From Bacilli bacterium (GTDB lineage Bacteria; Bacillota_I; Bacilli_A; RF39; UBA660): a stretch of DNA of 5,069 nucleotides. Below the pieces are notes generated by a model. The model did not search any database. It saw only the letters and a list, made by a program, of their open reading frames with translations, and was not told the DNA's origin. Position numbers and translations under genes: made by a program. Below are positions 1-5,069 of this stretch, piece after piece; positions within the stretch are counted from its first letter, which is position 1; every line of letters begins with the position of its first letter. The stretch lies in assembly GCA_017460245.1 (NCBI GenBank), contig JAFUBK010000092.1, forward strand, positions 1 through 5,069, in the 5' to 3' direction.

Positions 1-942
1 ACGAGAAGTTCTTTTTAAAAAACCATTTTGTAATAAATACTGTTCATAAACATCTTCAATAGTAGTAACTTCCTCACCAATAGAAGACGCAAGTGCATCA
101 ATTCCAACAGGACCACCATTGAATTTTTCGATAATAGACTTAAGTAAATTATAGTCGGTTTCATCAAGTCCAAAAGCATCAACTTTAAGCTTATCCAAAG
201 CAATTTTAGTAACCTTTAAATCAATATTACCACTACCCAAAACCAAAGCATAATCACGAACTCTTTTAAATAATCTATTCGCAATTCTAGGCGTTCCCCT
301 ACTTCTTCTAGCAAGTTCAATAGCCGCATCCTCATCAATTGGTGAATCTAAAACCCTACTAGTACGAAGAACAATTTGTGTAAGCTCATCTTCAGTATAA
401 AAATTAAGTTTAGAAACAATACCAAATCTATCACGAAGTGGACCCGTCAAATCTCCAGCTCTAGTAGTCGCACCAACTAAAGTAAATGGAGGCAGGTCAA
501 TTCTAATATTGCGACTAGAAGAATCACTTCCAACTATAATATCTAAAGTAAAATCTTCCATCGCTGAATATAAAATCTCTTCAATATATCTTGGAATACG
601 ATGTATCTCATCAATAAACAAAACATCACCAGGCTCCAAAGTAGATAAAACCGCTGCCAAATCACCACTTTTTTCAATAGCCGGACCACTAGTAGTTTTA
701 ATATTTGTCCCCATTTCATTGGCAATAATATAAGCCAAAGTCGTTTTGCCAAGACCAGGAGGGCCATATAACAAAACATGGTCTAATGCTTCTTCCCTCA
801 TTTTAGCCGCCTTCATAAAAACATCTAAATTTTCCTTAACTTCAGACTGTCCTATATATTCATCAATACTATCTGGTCTTATAGTTCCTTCAAAAGTGTC
901 TTCTTTAAGTTCATGATTTGTAACTATTCTCTCTTCTTCCAT
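1..942 (-). CDS. ruvB: RuvB, Holliday junction branch-migration ATPase (3' end cut by window)
   Basis: RuvB is the hexameric AAA+ motor that, loaded by RuvA, drives branch migration of Holliday junctions in the cytoplasm. The frame is open for 314 codons from ATG at 942 to base 1 with no stop. The family is usually about 335 aa, so about 20 C-terminal residues lie outside the window. Visible motifs are Walker A GPPGLGKT (residues 60-67), Walker B ending in DEIH (111-114), sensor 1 GATTRAG (157-163), the arginine-finger segment PLRDRFG (168-174), sensor 2 RGTPRIANR (215-223) and the C-terminal winged-helix signature starting GGPVGIDALASSIGEE (276-291), then FLKRTSR at the cut. The start is set by a strong AGAAGGAGG site 5 nt upstream and by the usual short N-terminal arm before the RPDSIDEYIGQ segment. 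It follows ruvA after 95 nt. All core ATPase motifs are intact, so the protein is probably functional. The family assignment is secure. Confidence 0.97.
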   Translation of the reverse strand, partial: MEEERIVTNHELKEDTFEGTIRPDSIDEYIGQSEVKENLDVFMKAAKMREEALDHVLLYGPPGLGKTTLAYIIANEMGTNIKTTSGPAIEKSGDLAAVLSTLEPGDVLFIDEIHRIPRYIEEILYSAMEDFTLDIIVGSDSSSRNIRIDLPPFTLVGATTRAGDLTGPLRDRFGIVSKLNFYTEDELTQIVLRTSRVLDSPIDEDAAIELARRSRGTPRIANRLFKRVRDYALVLGSGNIDLKVTKIALDKLKVDAFGLDETDYNLLKSIIEKFNGGPVGIDALASSIGEEVTTIEDVYEQYLLQNGFLKRTSR

Positions 943-947
943 AAATG

Positions 948-956
948 CCTCCTTCT
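948..956 (-). promoter_or_regulatory. ruvB ribosome binding site
   Basis: On the minus strand this reads AGAAGGAGG, a near-complete anti-16S complement, 5 nt before the ATG at 942. It fixes the ruvB start and shows that ruvB has its own strong initiation site instead of relying on coupling to ruvA. Confidence 0.85.
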
Positions 957-999
957 AATTATTTCCCAAAACAATATAAATAAGATTAAAACAAAAAAC

Positions 1000-1033
1000 T
1001 AAATATTAAAACGTATTTGTTTTTTAATATTTA
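1000..1033 (-). repeat. Perfect A/T-only inverted repeat between ruvA and ruvB
   Basis: Two 12-nt arms (1000-1011 and 1022-1033), TAAATATTAAAA and its exact reverse complement, flank a 10-nt loop. It begins 4 nt after the ruvA stop codon. On the minus strand the hairpin is followed by a T-rich stretch, GTTTTTTGTTTT. This has the layout of an intrinsic terminator or mRNA-end hairpin, but with no G-C pair in the stem it would be thermally weak. It may trim or attenuate ruvA-ruvB readthrough, or be a fortuitous product of base composition. The repeat is directly visible; any function is inference. Confidence 0.5.
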
Positions 1034-1037
1034 TCTC

Positions 1038-1589
1038 TTATTTAAGTAATAATTTTAAAGCTTCTTTAATTTGATTTTCCAACGTTTCACTAGGATTAAC
1101 CTGTTTTAAAACCTTATTAATATCATTATTTTTATAACCCAAACTCTTTAGGGCATCAGTAAGTTCTCCGTAATTAGCCGCGCTAGCCTCCTCTTTAGAA
1201 ACAAGCTTGCCTTTTAAATCAAGAATAATTTGTCTTGCCACTTTATCCCCAATCTTAGGAAACTTTTTTAAATATAAAATATTTTCTCTTTCAATCGCAT
1301 CAATAATACCTTCAGGAGAACCCGATGCCAGCATCGGAAGTGCCATCTTGCACCCAAGCCCTTTAACATCAATCAATTTCAAAAATAAATTTTTCTCTTC
1401 TAAACTTTTAAATCCATATAAACTAATCTCATCTTCTCTTACATATTGATATAAATAAACAGTATATTCTTTATCAATATCAAAAGAATAAGGGCTAGCA
1501 GTATAAATCATATAGCCAATTCCGTTATTATCCAAAACAATATAACTACTATCTATTTCCTTTATAAACCCTTTAATATATGCATACAT
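1038..1589 (-). CDS. ruvA: RuvA, Holliday junction DNA-binding subunit
   Basis: RuvA tetramers bind four-way junctions and load RuvB rings. The protein is 183 aa from the chosen ATG, a little shorter than the usual ~200 aa, mainly through a short linker. Domain I (about 1-62) is the OB-fold, starting MYAYIKG and ending in the family motif REDEISLYGF, which carries the acidic-pin residues E52 and D53. Domain II has two helix-hairpin-helix elements, LIDVKGLGCKMAL (about 72-84) and FPKIGDKVARQI (about 110-121), followed by LKGKL. Domain III (about 141-183), ELTDALKSLGY onward, is the flexible RuvB-contacting helical domain. A GTG at 1598 would add three residues, but it lies inside the AGGTGA ribosome site, and family members begin at this Met, so ATG 1589 is preferred. 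The stop is TAA. The second hairpin reads PKIG where PGIG/PGVG is usual. The gene has its own putative promoter and precedes ruvB, as in most bacteria. Confidence 0.95.
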   Translation of the reverse strand: MYAYIKGFIKEIDSSYIVLDNNGIGYMIYTASPYSFDIDKEYTVYLYQYVREDEISLYGFKSLEEKNLFLKLIDVKGLGCKMALPMLASGSPEGIIDAIERENILYLKKFPKIGDKVARQIILDLKGKLVSKEEASAANYGELTDALKSLGYKNNDINKVLKQVNPSETLENQIKEALKLLLK

Positions 1590-1594
1590 AAAAA

Positions 1595-1600
1595 TCACCT
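1595..1600 (-). promoter_or_regulatory. ruvA ribosome binding site (decides start)
   Basis: The minus strand reads AGGTGA followed by TTTTT and then ATG (1589), a 5-nt spacer. The alternative GTG codon at 1596-1598 is part of this site and has no ribosome site of its own, so the ATG is the better start. Confidence 0.7.
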
Positions 1601-1606
1601 ATAATA

Positions 1607-1652
1607 AGTATATCATATTTCTATCATAATTAATAGATACATTTGTTTGGAA
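1607..1652 (-). promoter_or_regulatory. Candidate sigma-A promoter(s) for ruvAB
   Basis: Two overlapping possibilities lie between the orf102 hairpin and ruvA. One is TTCCAA (1647-1652), an 18-nt spacer, then TATGAT (1623-1628), giving a leader of about 27 nt. The other is an extended -10, TGATATACT (1607-1615), which matches TGnTATAAT well but would start transcription almost at the ribosome site. The -35 match is weak, and in DNA this AT-rich such boxes arise by chance. The position after a terminator-like hairpin and before the first gene of ruvAB is the main support. Confidence 0.4.
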
Positions 1653-1654
1653 TA

Positions 1655-1687
1655 AAATATAAAAAAAAGAAAATTTAAAATTTTCTT
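1655..1687 (-). terminator. Putative intrinsic terminator after orf102
   Basis: Arms at 1667-1676 and 1678-1687 are perfect 10-nt reverse complements (AAGAAAATTT / AAATTTTCTT) around a single central base, so the real loop would open to 3 or 5 nt. On the minus strand the stem is followed at once by eight T residues and then ATATTTT, the expected U-tract. The stem has only one G-C pair and overlaps the last codons and TAA stop of orf102. The layout fits the end of the priA-fmt-orf231-orf102 unit. On the plus strand no comparable T-tract follows, so it should act in one direction only. Confidence 0.55.
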
Positions 1688-1983
1688 CTAATAAACAATC
1701 TAATAAGTAAAACTTCAAAAACAATATAAATAATAATGTATAATATGACTAAAACTTCATTAAAAATTCCAAGATCATAACTATTTATAATACTAAGCAC
1801 ATTAGATGGAATCACATCGAAAAAACTAAATGCATCTGCTCTTAAATAATTAGCCTTCAAATAAGTAATAATTCTTAAAAATATATCAACCATTACTACA
1901 AAATAAACACATGCATTAAAATTTTTAAATACATAAATTACTGCTACTAAGGCTAAAATTAAAATTACTAATTGTATTGTCAC
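1675..1983 (-). CDS. Small hydrophobic membrane protein of unknown function (102 aa)
   Basis: I do not recognise the family. The product is mostly hydrophobic, with three likely membrane segments: about residues 2-20 (TIQLVILILALVAVIYVF region), about 26-43 (CVYFVVMVDIFLRI region) and about 75-97 (EVLVILYIIIYIVFEVLLI region). A more polar stretch of about 30 residues (45-72) lies between the second and third, and a basic tail, RLFIRRKF, suggests a cytoplasmic C-terminus. The start is GTG at 1983, supported by AGGAG 7 nt upstream (1991-1995); no ATG lies close. The GTG overlaps the TGA stop of orf231 as GTGA, so the two are probably co-translated and may work together at the membrane. Base composition is like that of its neighbours and there is no sign of transfer. 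It is the last gene before a terminator-like hairpin. That it is a real gene is likely from frame, ribosome site and overlap; its role is unknown. Confidence 0.75.
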   Translation of the reverse strand: MTIQLVILILALVAVIYVFKNFNACVYFVVMVDIFLRIITYLKANYLRADAFSFFDVIPSNVLSIINSYDLGIFNEVLVILYIIIYIVFEVLLIRLFIRRKF

Positions 1984-2675
1984 TCTACCACTCCTATTCT
2001 TTTATCGAAATCAATCGAAAAATCAGACAATTTATTTACATTATAATAATAAATATTTAATAAATAACGAGTATTATCTCCTGTTTTTAAAATTCTATAA
2101 TTAGTTAAATCCATAACCACTTTATTAATTATATTATCACTAGTATAAACAGTAACTACGATGTTATAATTCATAGCTTTAGACAGATCTAAATCTGTAT
2201 CAATTTCATATAAATTAATAAATCTATCAAGTGAAACTACATACTGCCTAAAACCATCACCATTAGAATAATTTATCCCATTAAGTAAATTGTTAAGAAA
2301 TAAATGATTAATTTTTAAAACATTTAAATCAAAATTATTTTGAATAATAGCTTTATCATCAAACAAATAAACATTTTCGTTGTAGTAATATCTATGGTTA
2401 TTTAAATAAAACAATTGTTTTTTATCATACTGTTGTCCGCTAATAAGTAAATCACTAGTCTCATAAGTAAAATCATAACTATTTAAGCTAGCAAAATTGT
2501 CATTTATAATAACATTACTTTCATTACTACTTGGAAAACTAACCCTTGCGAAAACAATAACCAAAAATATAAACGCCAGCCAAAAACCCAATACTATTAT
2601 TGAACGTGTTTTAGAATTATTCCAAAGTTCTTTAATTTTTTCGTATGTAGGACTTTCTTTTATCCTTTTAAACAT
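1980..2675 (-). CDS. Single-pass membrane protein with extracytoplasmic domain, unknown function (231 aa)
   Basis: I do not recognise the family. The N-terminus is a short basic cytoplasmic segment (about 1-25, FKRIKESPTYEKIKELW), followed by one membrane helix at about 26-44 (IIVLGFWLAFIFLVIVFA). The remaining ~185 residues should lie outside the membrane. They are rich in Asn, Tyr, Asp and Ser, with short alternating hydrophobic stretches that suggest beta strands. There is no Cys in the protein, so it is not a lipoprotein and has no disulfides. The spacing of strand-like stretches (SYDFTYETSDLLISGQQY, then RYYYNENVYLF, later YNIVVTVYTSDNIINKVVM) recalls LolA/LppX-like half-barrel domains, but that is a weak inference. 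ATG 2675 is chosen; a GTG at 2678 directly upstream would add one Met. Either overlaps the fmt TGA (TGATG or GTGA), with AAGGTG at 2684-2689. The stop is TGA, overlapping orf102. Co-transcription with fmt and orf102 is very likely. Confidence 0.8.
   Translation of the reverse strand: MFKRIKESPTYEKIKELWNNSKTRSIIVLGFWLAFIFLVIVFARVSFPSSNESNVIINDNFASLNSYDFTYETSDLLISGQQYDKKQLFYLNNHRYYYNENVYLFDDKAIIQNNFDLNVLKINHLFLNNLLNGINYSNGDGFRQYVVSLDRFINLYEIDTDLDLSKAMNYNIVVTVYTSDNIINKVVMDLTNYRILKTGDNTRYLLNIYYYNVNKLSDFSIDFDKRIGVVE
1991..1995 (-). promoter_or_regulatory. Ribosome binding site for orf102 GTG start
   Basis: The minus strand reads TAGGAGTGG; its AGGAG core is 7 nt before GTG 1983 and lies inside the end of the upstream orf231. 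It supports the non-ATG start and the 4-nt gene overlap. Confidence 0.65.
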
Positions 2676-3610
2676 CACTTAAGCACCTTACCTAACAAAT
2701 TAGCATGACCATTGATAAAATCACTAGCCTTCATTTTACCTTTACTTTCCGGTTGAATAACTGTAAAAACAACTTCTCCATTAAGAACCTTAACTCCAAA
2801 TCCATCATCATAAAGGCCAATGATTTCACCGGGATAAGCATGTTCATCATATTTATCCCCACGTCTTGCTTCCCATACTTTCATAATTTTATCTTCATAA
2901 TAACAATAAGCGCCCGGCCAAGAATTTAATCCTCTAATTTGATTAATAATAGTTCTTTTGGGTTTATTAAAATCAATGTATTCGTCTTCCCTTGTTATAA
3001 CAAAACCATAAGTAACTAAAGACTCATCTTGTTTAATCCGTTTATTAGTTTTATTAAATATACTAGGCAAAGTATTTAAAAGTAAATCTCTTCCCAAAAC
3101 CATTAATTTATCATGCAAACTTTCCGCTGTCTCATCTTCAGAAATAGAAACTTTTTCTTGGCTAATAATATCTCCAGCATCCATTTGCGAAGACATATAC
3201 ATAATCGTAACACCAGTTTCCTTATATCCATCAATAATCGCATGATGGATAGGAGCTCCTCCTCGTAGTTTTGGTAAAAGTGAAGCATGAACATTAATAC
3301 ACCCAAACTTAGGCATTACTAACAATTCCAAAGGAAGCATCTTTCCATAAGCACACGTAATAATAATATCTGGATTCATCACATTAATATCTTGAAGTAT
3401 ATCCTCTACTTTATCAGGCTGTAAACATAAAATATCATTTTTAAGTGCTATTTCTTTAACAGGTGAAAATTTGATTTTACCGCCTCTGCCAACTGGTTTA
3501 TCAGGTTGAGTAACAATTGCTCTCACCGGATACTTTAAAAGCAAACCTTCAAGCACAGTCGCACTAAAATCTGGCGTTCCCATAAAAACTATTACCGGTT
3601 CTTTTGTCAT
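2675..3610 (-). CDS. fmt: Methionyl-tRNA formyltransferase
   Basis: Fmt transfers a formyl group from 10-formyl-tetrahydrofolate to Met-tRNA(fMet), making the initiator for translation in the cytoplasm. From the chosen Met it has 311 aa, a normal length. The N-terminal Rossmann-type catalytic domain (about 1-190) begins IVFMGTPDFS (7-16). It carries the formyltransferase signature NVHASLLPKLRGGAPI (106-121) with N106 and H108, and MDAGD (143-147), whose D144 completes the catalytic Asn-His-Asp set. The C-terminal tRNA-binding OB-like domain starts about 205 and includes INQIRGLNSWPGAY (222-235) and KVWEARRG. ATG 3610 matches the family N-terminus and has AGAGGA 7 nt upstream. An ATG at 3631 with GGTGA 6 nt upstream would add seven residues, MNLEDIK, and cannot be excluded. 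The gene lies about 57 nt (36 nt from the upper ATG) after priA without an intervening def. Its TGA stop overlaps the start of orf231. Confidence 0.97.
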   Translation of the reverse strand: MTKEPVIVFMGTPDFSATVLEGLLLKYPVRAIVTQPDKPVGRGGKIKFSPVKEIALKNDILCLQPDKVEDILQDINVMNPDIIITCAYGKMLPLELLVMPKFGCINVHASLLPKLRGGAPIHHAIIDGYKETGVTIMYMSSQMDAGDIISQEKVSISEDETAESLHDKLMVLGRDLLLNTLPSIFNKTNKRIKQDESLVTYGFVITREDEYIDFNKPKRTIINQIRGLNSWPGAYCYYEDKIMKVWEARRGDKYDEHAYPGEIIGLYDDGFGVKVLNGEVVFTVIQPESKGKMKASDFINGHANLLGKVLK

Positions 3611-3617
3611 TTTAATA

Positions 3618-3642
3618 TCCTCTAAGTTCATACTCTTTCACC
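3618..3642 (-). promoter_or_regulatory. Two competing fmt ribosome binding sites
   Basis: AGAGGA at 3618-3623 lies 7 nt before ATG 3610, and GGTGA at 3638-3642 lies 6 nt before the in-frame ATG 3631. Both have workable spacing. The lower site gives a protein that starts where other Fmt proteins start, and the extra codons of the longer form are partly made of that ribosome site, so the lower start is preferred. Confidence 0.5.
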
Positions 3643-3667
3643 CTACTTTTCATTTTAACATATTTTC

Positions 3668-5069
3668 TCACATTTTCATAGGATTTAAATCAATATCTAC
3701 CGTTACTTTACTATTAACTTTGTATTTATCAACAACAAATCTTAATGGCACAATAACTTCTTTCGTGTTTTTAAATTTAATAATAATTCCAACATAATAA
3801 ACATTATTAATTTTAGGAATAGTACTAACACTAGGACCCAAAATAATATTATTAGGTAATTTATCATTCAAATAACAAGCAATGTTTCTAGCTTCATCAA
3901 AAACAACATCATAATCTCTACCACTTATCTTAACATATGAAAGATTATAAAAAGGTGGATATTTTAATGCCTTTCTTATCTTAACTTCAGAACTATAAAA
4001 CATCTCATAATTGTGTTTGCATGCAGCGTTGATACTATAATGATCCATATTAAATCCTTGAATAATAACTTCGCCTTTTTTTTCACTCCTACCAGCTCTT
4101 CCAGAAACTTGACTCAAAAGCTGATAAGTTCTTTCGGCACTTCTAAAATCAGGAATATTTAAAGAAGCATCACCATTAATTACCGCTACTAAAGTTACAT
4201 TAGGAAAATCAAGTCCTTTAGAAATCATTTGTGTTCCAATTAAAATATTATATTTTCCACTTTCAAAATCGTGAATTATCTTTTCATGCGCCCCTTTGTT
4301 TCTAGTTGTATCAACATCCATTCTTACAACTTTGGCCATTTCAAATTTTTCTTTAACTAAAGTTTCAAGCTTTTCAGTTCCCATACCAAAAGAATTAATG
4401 TTTTTACTATGGCAAACAGGACACTCTAATAATTTAGGTTCAACTTTATCACAATAATGGCATCTCATACTATTAGTACTTTTGTGATAAGTGTAAGGTA
4501 TATCGCAATTAGGACATTTATGTGTATAACCACACTCTTTACAACTCACAACTGTCGAATAACCTCTTCTATTAAGTAAAATCATAACTTGCTGACCTAT
4601 TAATAATCTATCATTAATTTTATCCACAAGTATTTCTGAAAAAACTCTATTACCTTTTTTAAACTCATCTCTCATATCAACCAAATGAACCAAAGGTAAA
4701 TTATGATTAACCCTTTCTTTCATTTTTAAAAGTTCATAAACACCAATTTTAGCTCTTGTATAACTTTCTACGCTAGGTGTTGCACTACCTAAAATAACCG
4801 GACAATTATAAGTTTTAGCTCTTTTTATAACAATATCAATCGCATCATAACGTGGAGTATTTTCTTGTTTATAAGTAGCAGAATGTTCTTCATCAACAAT
4901 AATAATTCCTAAATTGGTAAACGGTGCAAAAACAGCACTTCTTGCTCCAATTGCAATCGAAACTTCTCCTCTTTCAATCTTACGCCATTCATCATATTTC
5001 TCACCATCAGAAAGACCACTATGCAAAATAGCGATGCATCTTCCAAAATGTTTTTTAAAAATCATAACC
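3668..5069 (-). CDS. priA: PriA, primosomal replication-restart helicase (5' end cut by window)
   Basis: PriA is the 3'-5' superfamily 2 helicase that recognises stalled forks and D-loops and directs reloading of the replicative helicase. The frame runs open to the window edge, with Met at 5065 preceded by an in-frame Val codon. That Met is internal, matching the family segment before HSGLSDGEKYDEWRKI. About 466 of the usual 730-800 residues are present; the DNA-binding domains and Walker A lie outside. Counting from that Met: motif II DEEH (58-61), motif III GSATP (93-97), zinc-binding Cys pairs C175/C178, C184/C187, C202/C205 and C215/C218 (all eight kept), motif V region GTQMISKGLDFPNVTLV (277-293), motif VI QVSGRAGR (319-326), then the C-terminal domain with ILGPS (408-412) and the usual ending DIDLNPMKM. 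The stop is TGA. Fmt follows, as is common in Firmicutes. No defect is seen in the visible part. Confidence 0.97.
   Translation of the reverse strand, partial: VMIFKKHFGRCIAILHSGLSDGEKYDEWRKIERGEVSIAIGARSAVFAPFTNLGIIIVDEEHSATYKQENTPRYDAIDIVIKRAKTYNCPVILGSATPSVESYTRAKIGVYELLKMKERVNHNLPLVHLVDMRDEFKKGNRVFSEILVDKINDRLLIGQQVMILLNRRGYSTVVSCKECGYTHKCPNCDIPYTYHKSTNSMRCHYCDKVEPKLLECPVCHSKNINSFGMGTEKLETLVKEKFEMAKVVRMDVDTTRNKGAHEKIIHDFESGKYNILIGTQMISKGLDFPNVTLVAVINGDASLNIPDFRSAERTYQLLSQVSGRAGRSEKKGEVIIQGFNMDHYSINAACKHNYEMFYSSEVKIRKALKYPPFYNLSYVKISGRDYDVVFDEARNIACYLNDKLPNNIILGPSVSTIPKINNVYYVGIIIKFKNTKEVIVPLRFVVDKYKVNSKVTVDIDLNPMKM

Noticed and set aside
509..733. Plus-strand open frame
   Set aside because: It is antisense to the ruvB ATPase core and lacks any start signal; a shadow.
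543..779. Minus-strand frame with a Leu-rich translation, and a second one at 15-203
   Set aside because: Both are out-of-frame readings of ruvB. The real frame contains Walker A/B, sensors and the C-terminal motif without a stop from 942 to 1.
943..999. A separate promoter for ruvB in the gap
   Set aside because: TATATT-like boxes are present, but no -35-like element is found at 16-18 nt. In DNA this AT-rich an isolated -10 match carries no weight.
1207..1449. Open frame on the plus strand inside ruvA
   Set aside because: It is the antisense shadow of ruvA domains I-II, without a ribosome site or recognisable protein features. The conserved RuvA motifs on the other strand explain the openness.
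2497..2682. Plus-strand open frame opposite the start of the 231-aa gene, and a minus frame at 3103-3306
   Set aside because: Each is a shadow. The first mirrors the membrane-helix codons of orf231 and the second is fmt read in another frame.
2705..2929. Plus-strand open frame over the fmt C-terminal domain
   Set aside because: It is antisense to well-conserved fmt codons with no ribosome site; a product of AT-rich codon use.
1980..5069. Possible Mollicutes genetic code (TGA = Trp) suggested by AT-richness
   Set aside because: All Trp codons in priA, fmt and orf231 are TGG, and TGA falls exactly at the expected C-termini of PriA (NPMKM) and Fmt. The standard bacterial code is used.
1..5069. 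CRISPR array, tRNA/rRNA, insertion sequence, attachment site or defence system
   Set aside because: I saw no spaced direct repeats, cloverleaf segments, transposase or recombinase motifs, or compositional break. The window is nearly filled by six co-directional genes.

Overview
This is a strongly AT-rich window (roughly 70% A+T by eye) in which every convincing gene lies on the minus strand. In transcription order, from high to low coordinates, it holds: the C-terminal part of primosomal helicase priA, methionyl-tRNA formyltransferase fmt, two unrecognised membrane-associated proteins (about 231 and 102 aa), then the Holliday-junction genes ruvA and ruvB. Both ends of the window cut genes: priA lacks its N-terminus and ruvB lacks its last 20 or so codons.

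The organism is most likely a low-GC Firmicutes/Bacilli-type bacterium, possibly one of the uncultured Mollicutes-like gut lineages. The reasons are the base composition, strong GGAGG/GGTGA ribosome sites, PriA and Fmt sequences that resemble the Bacillus versions closely, and the priA-fmt pairing. TGA serves as the stop of priA, fmt and the 231-aa gene, and every Trp in the translated genes is TGG. The standard bacterial code therefore applies, not the Mycoplasma/Spiroplasma code.

There appear to be two transcription units. The first is priA-fmt-orf231-orf102. Its last three genes overlap or abut (TGATG at the fmt/orf231 junction, GTGA at orf231/orf102), which implies translational coupling, and it ends in a hairpin plus T-tract that overlaps the orf102 stop. 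The second is ruvA-ruvB, with a plausible promoter just downstream of that hairpin. A 95-nt gap between ruvA and ruvB contains a perfect 12-bp all-A/T inverted repeat.

Functionally, priA (replication restart) and ruvAB (branch migration) both serve replication-fork rescue, while fmt makes the initiator formyl-Met-tRNA. The peptide deformylase gene (def) that usually sits between priA and fmt in Bacillus-type genomes is absent here. Two uncharacterised membrane proteins occupy the place downstream of fmt where rsmB would be expected. No mobile element, CRISPR array, tRNA, rRNA or convincing new multi-gene system is visible. The orf231/orf102 pair is the only real unknown.
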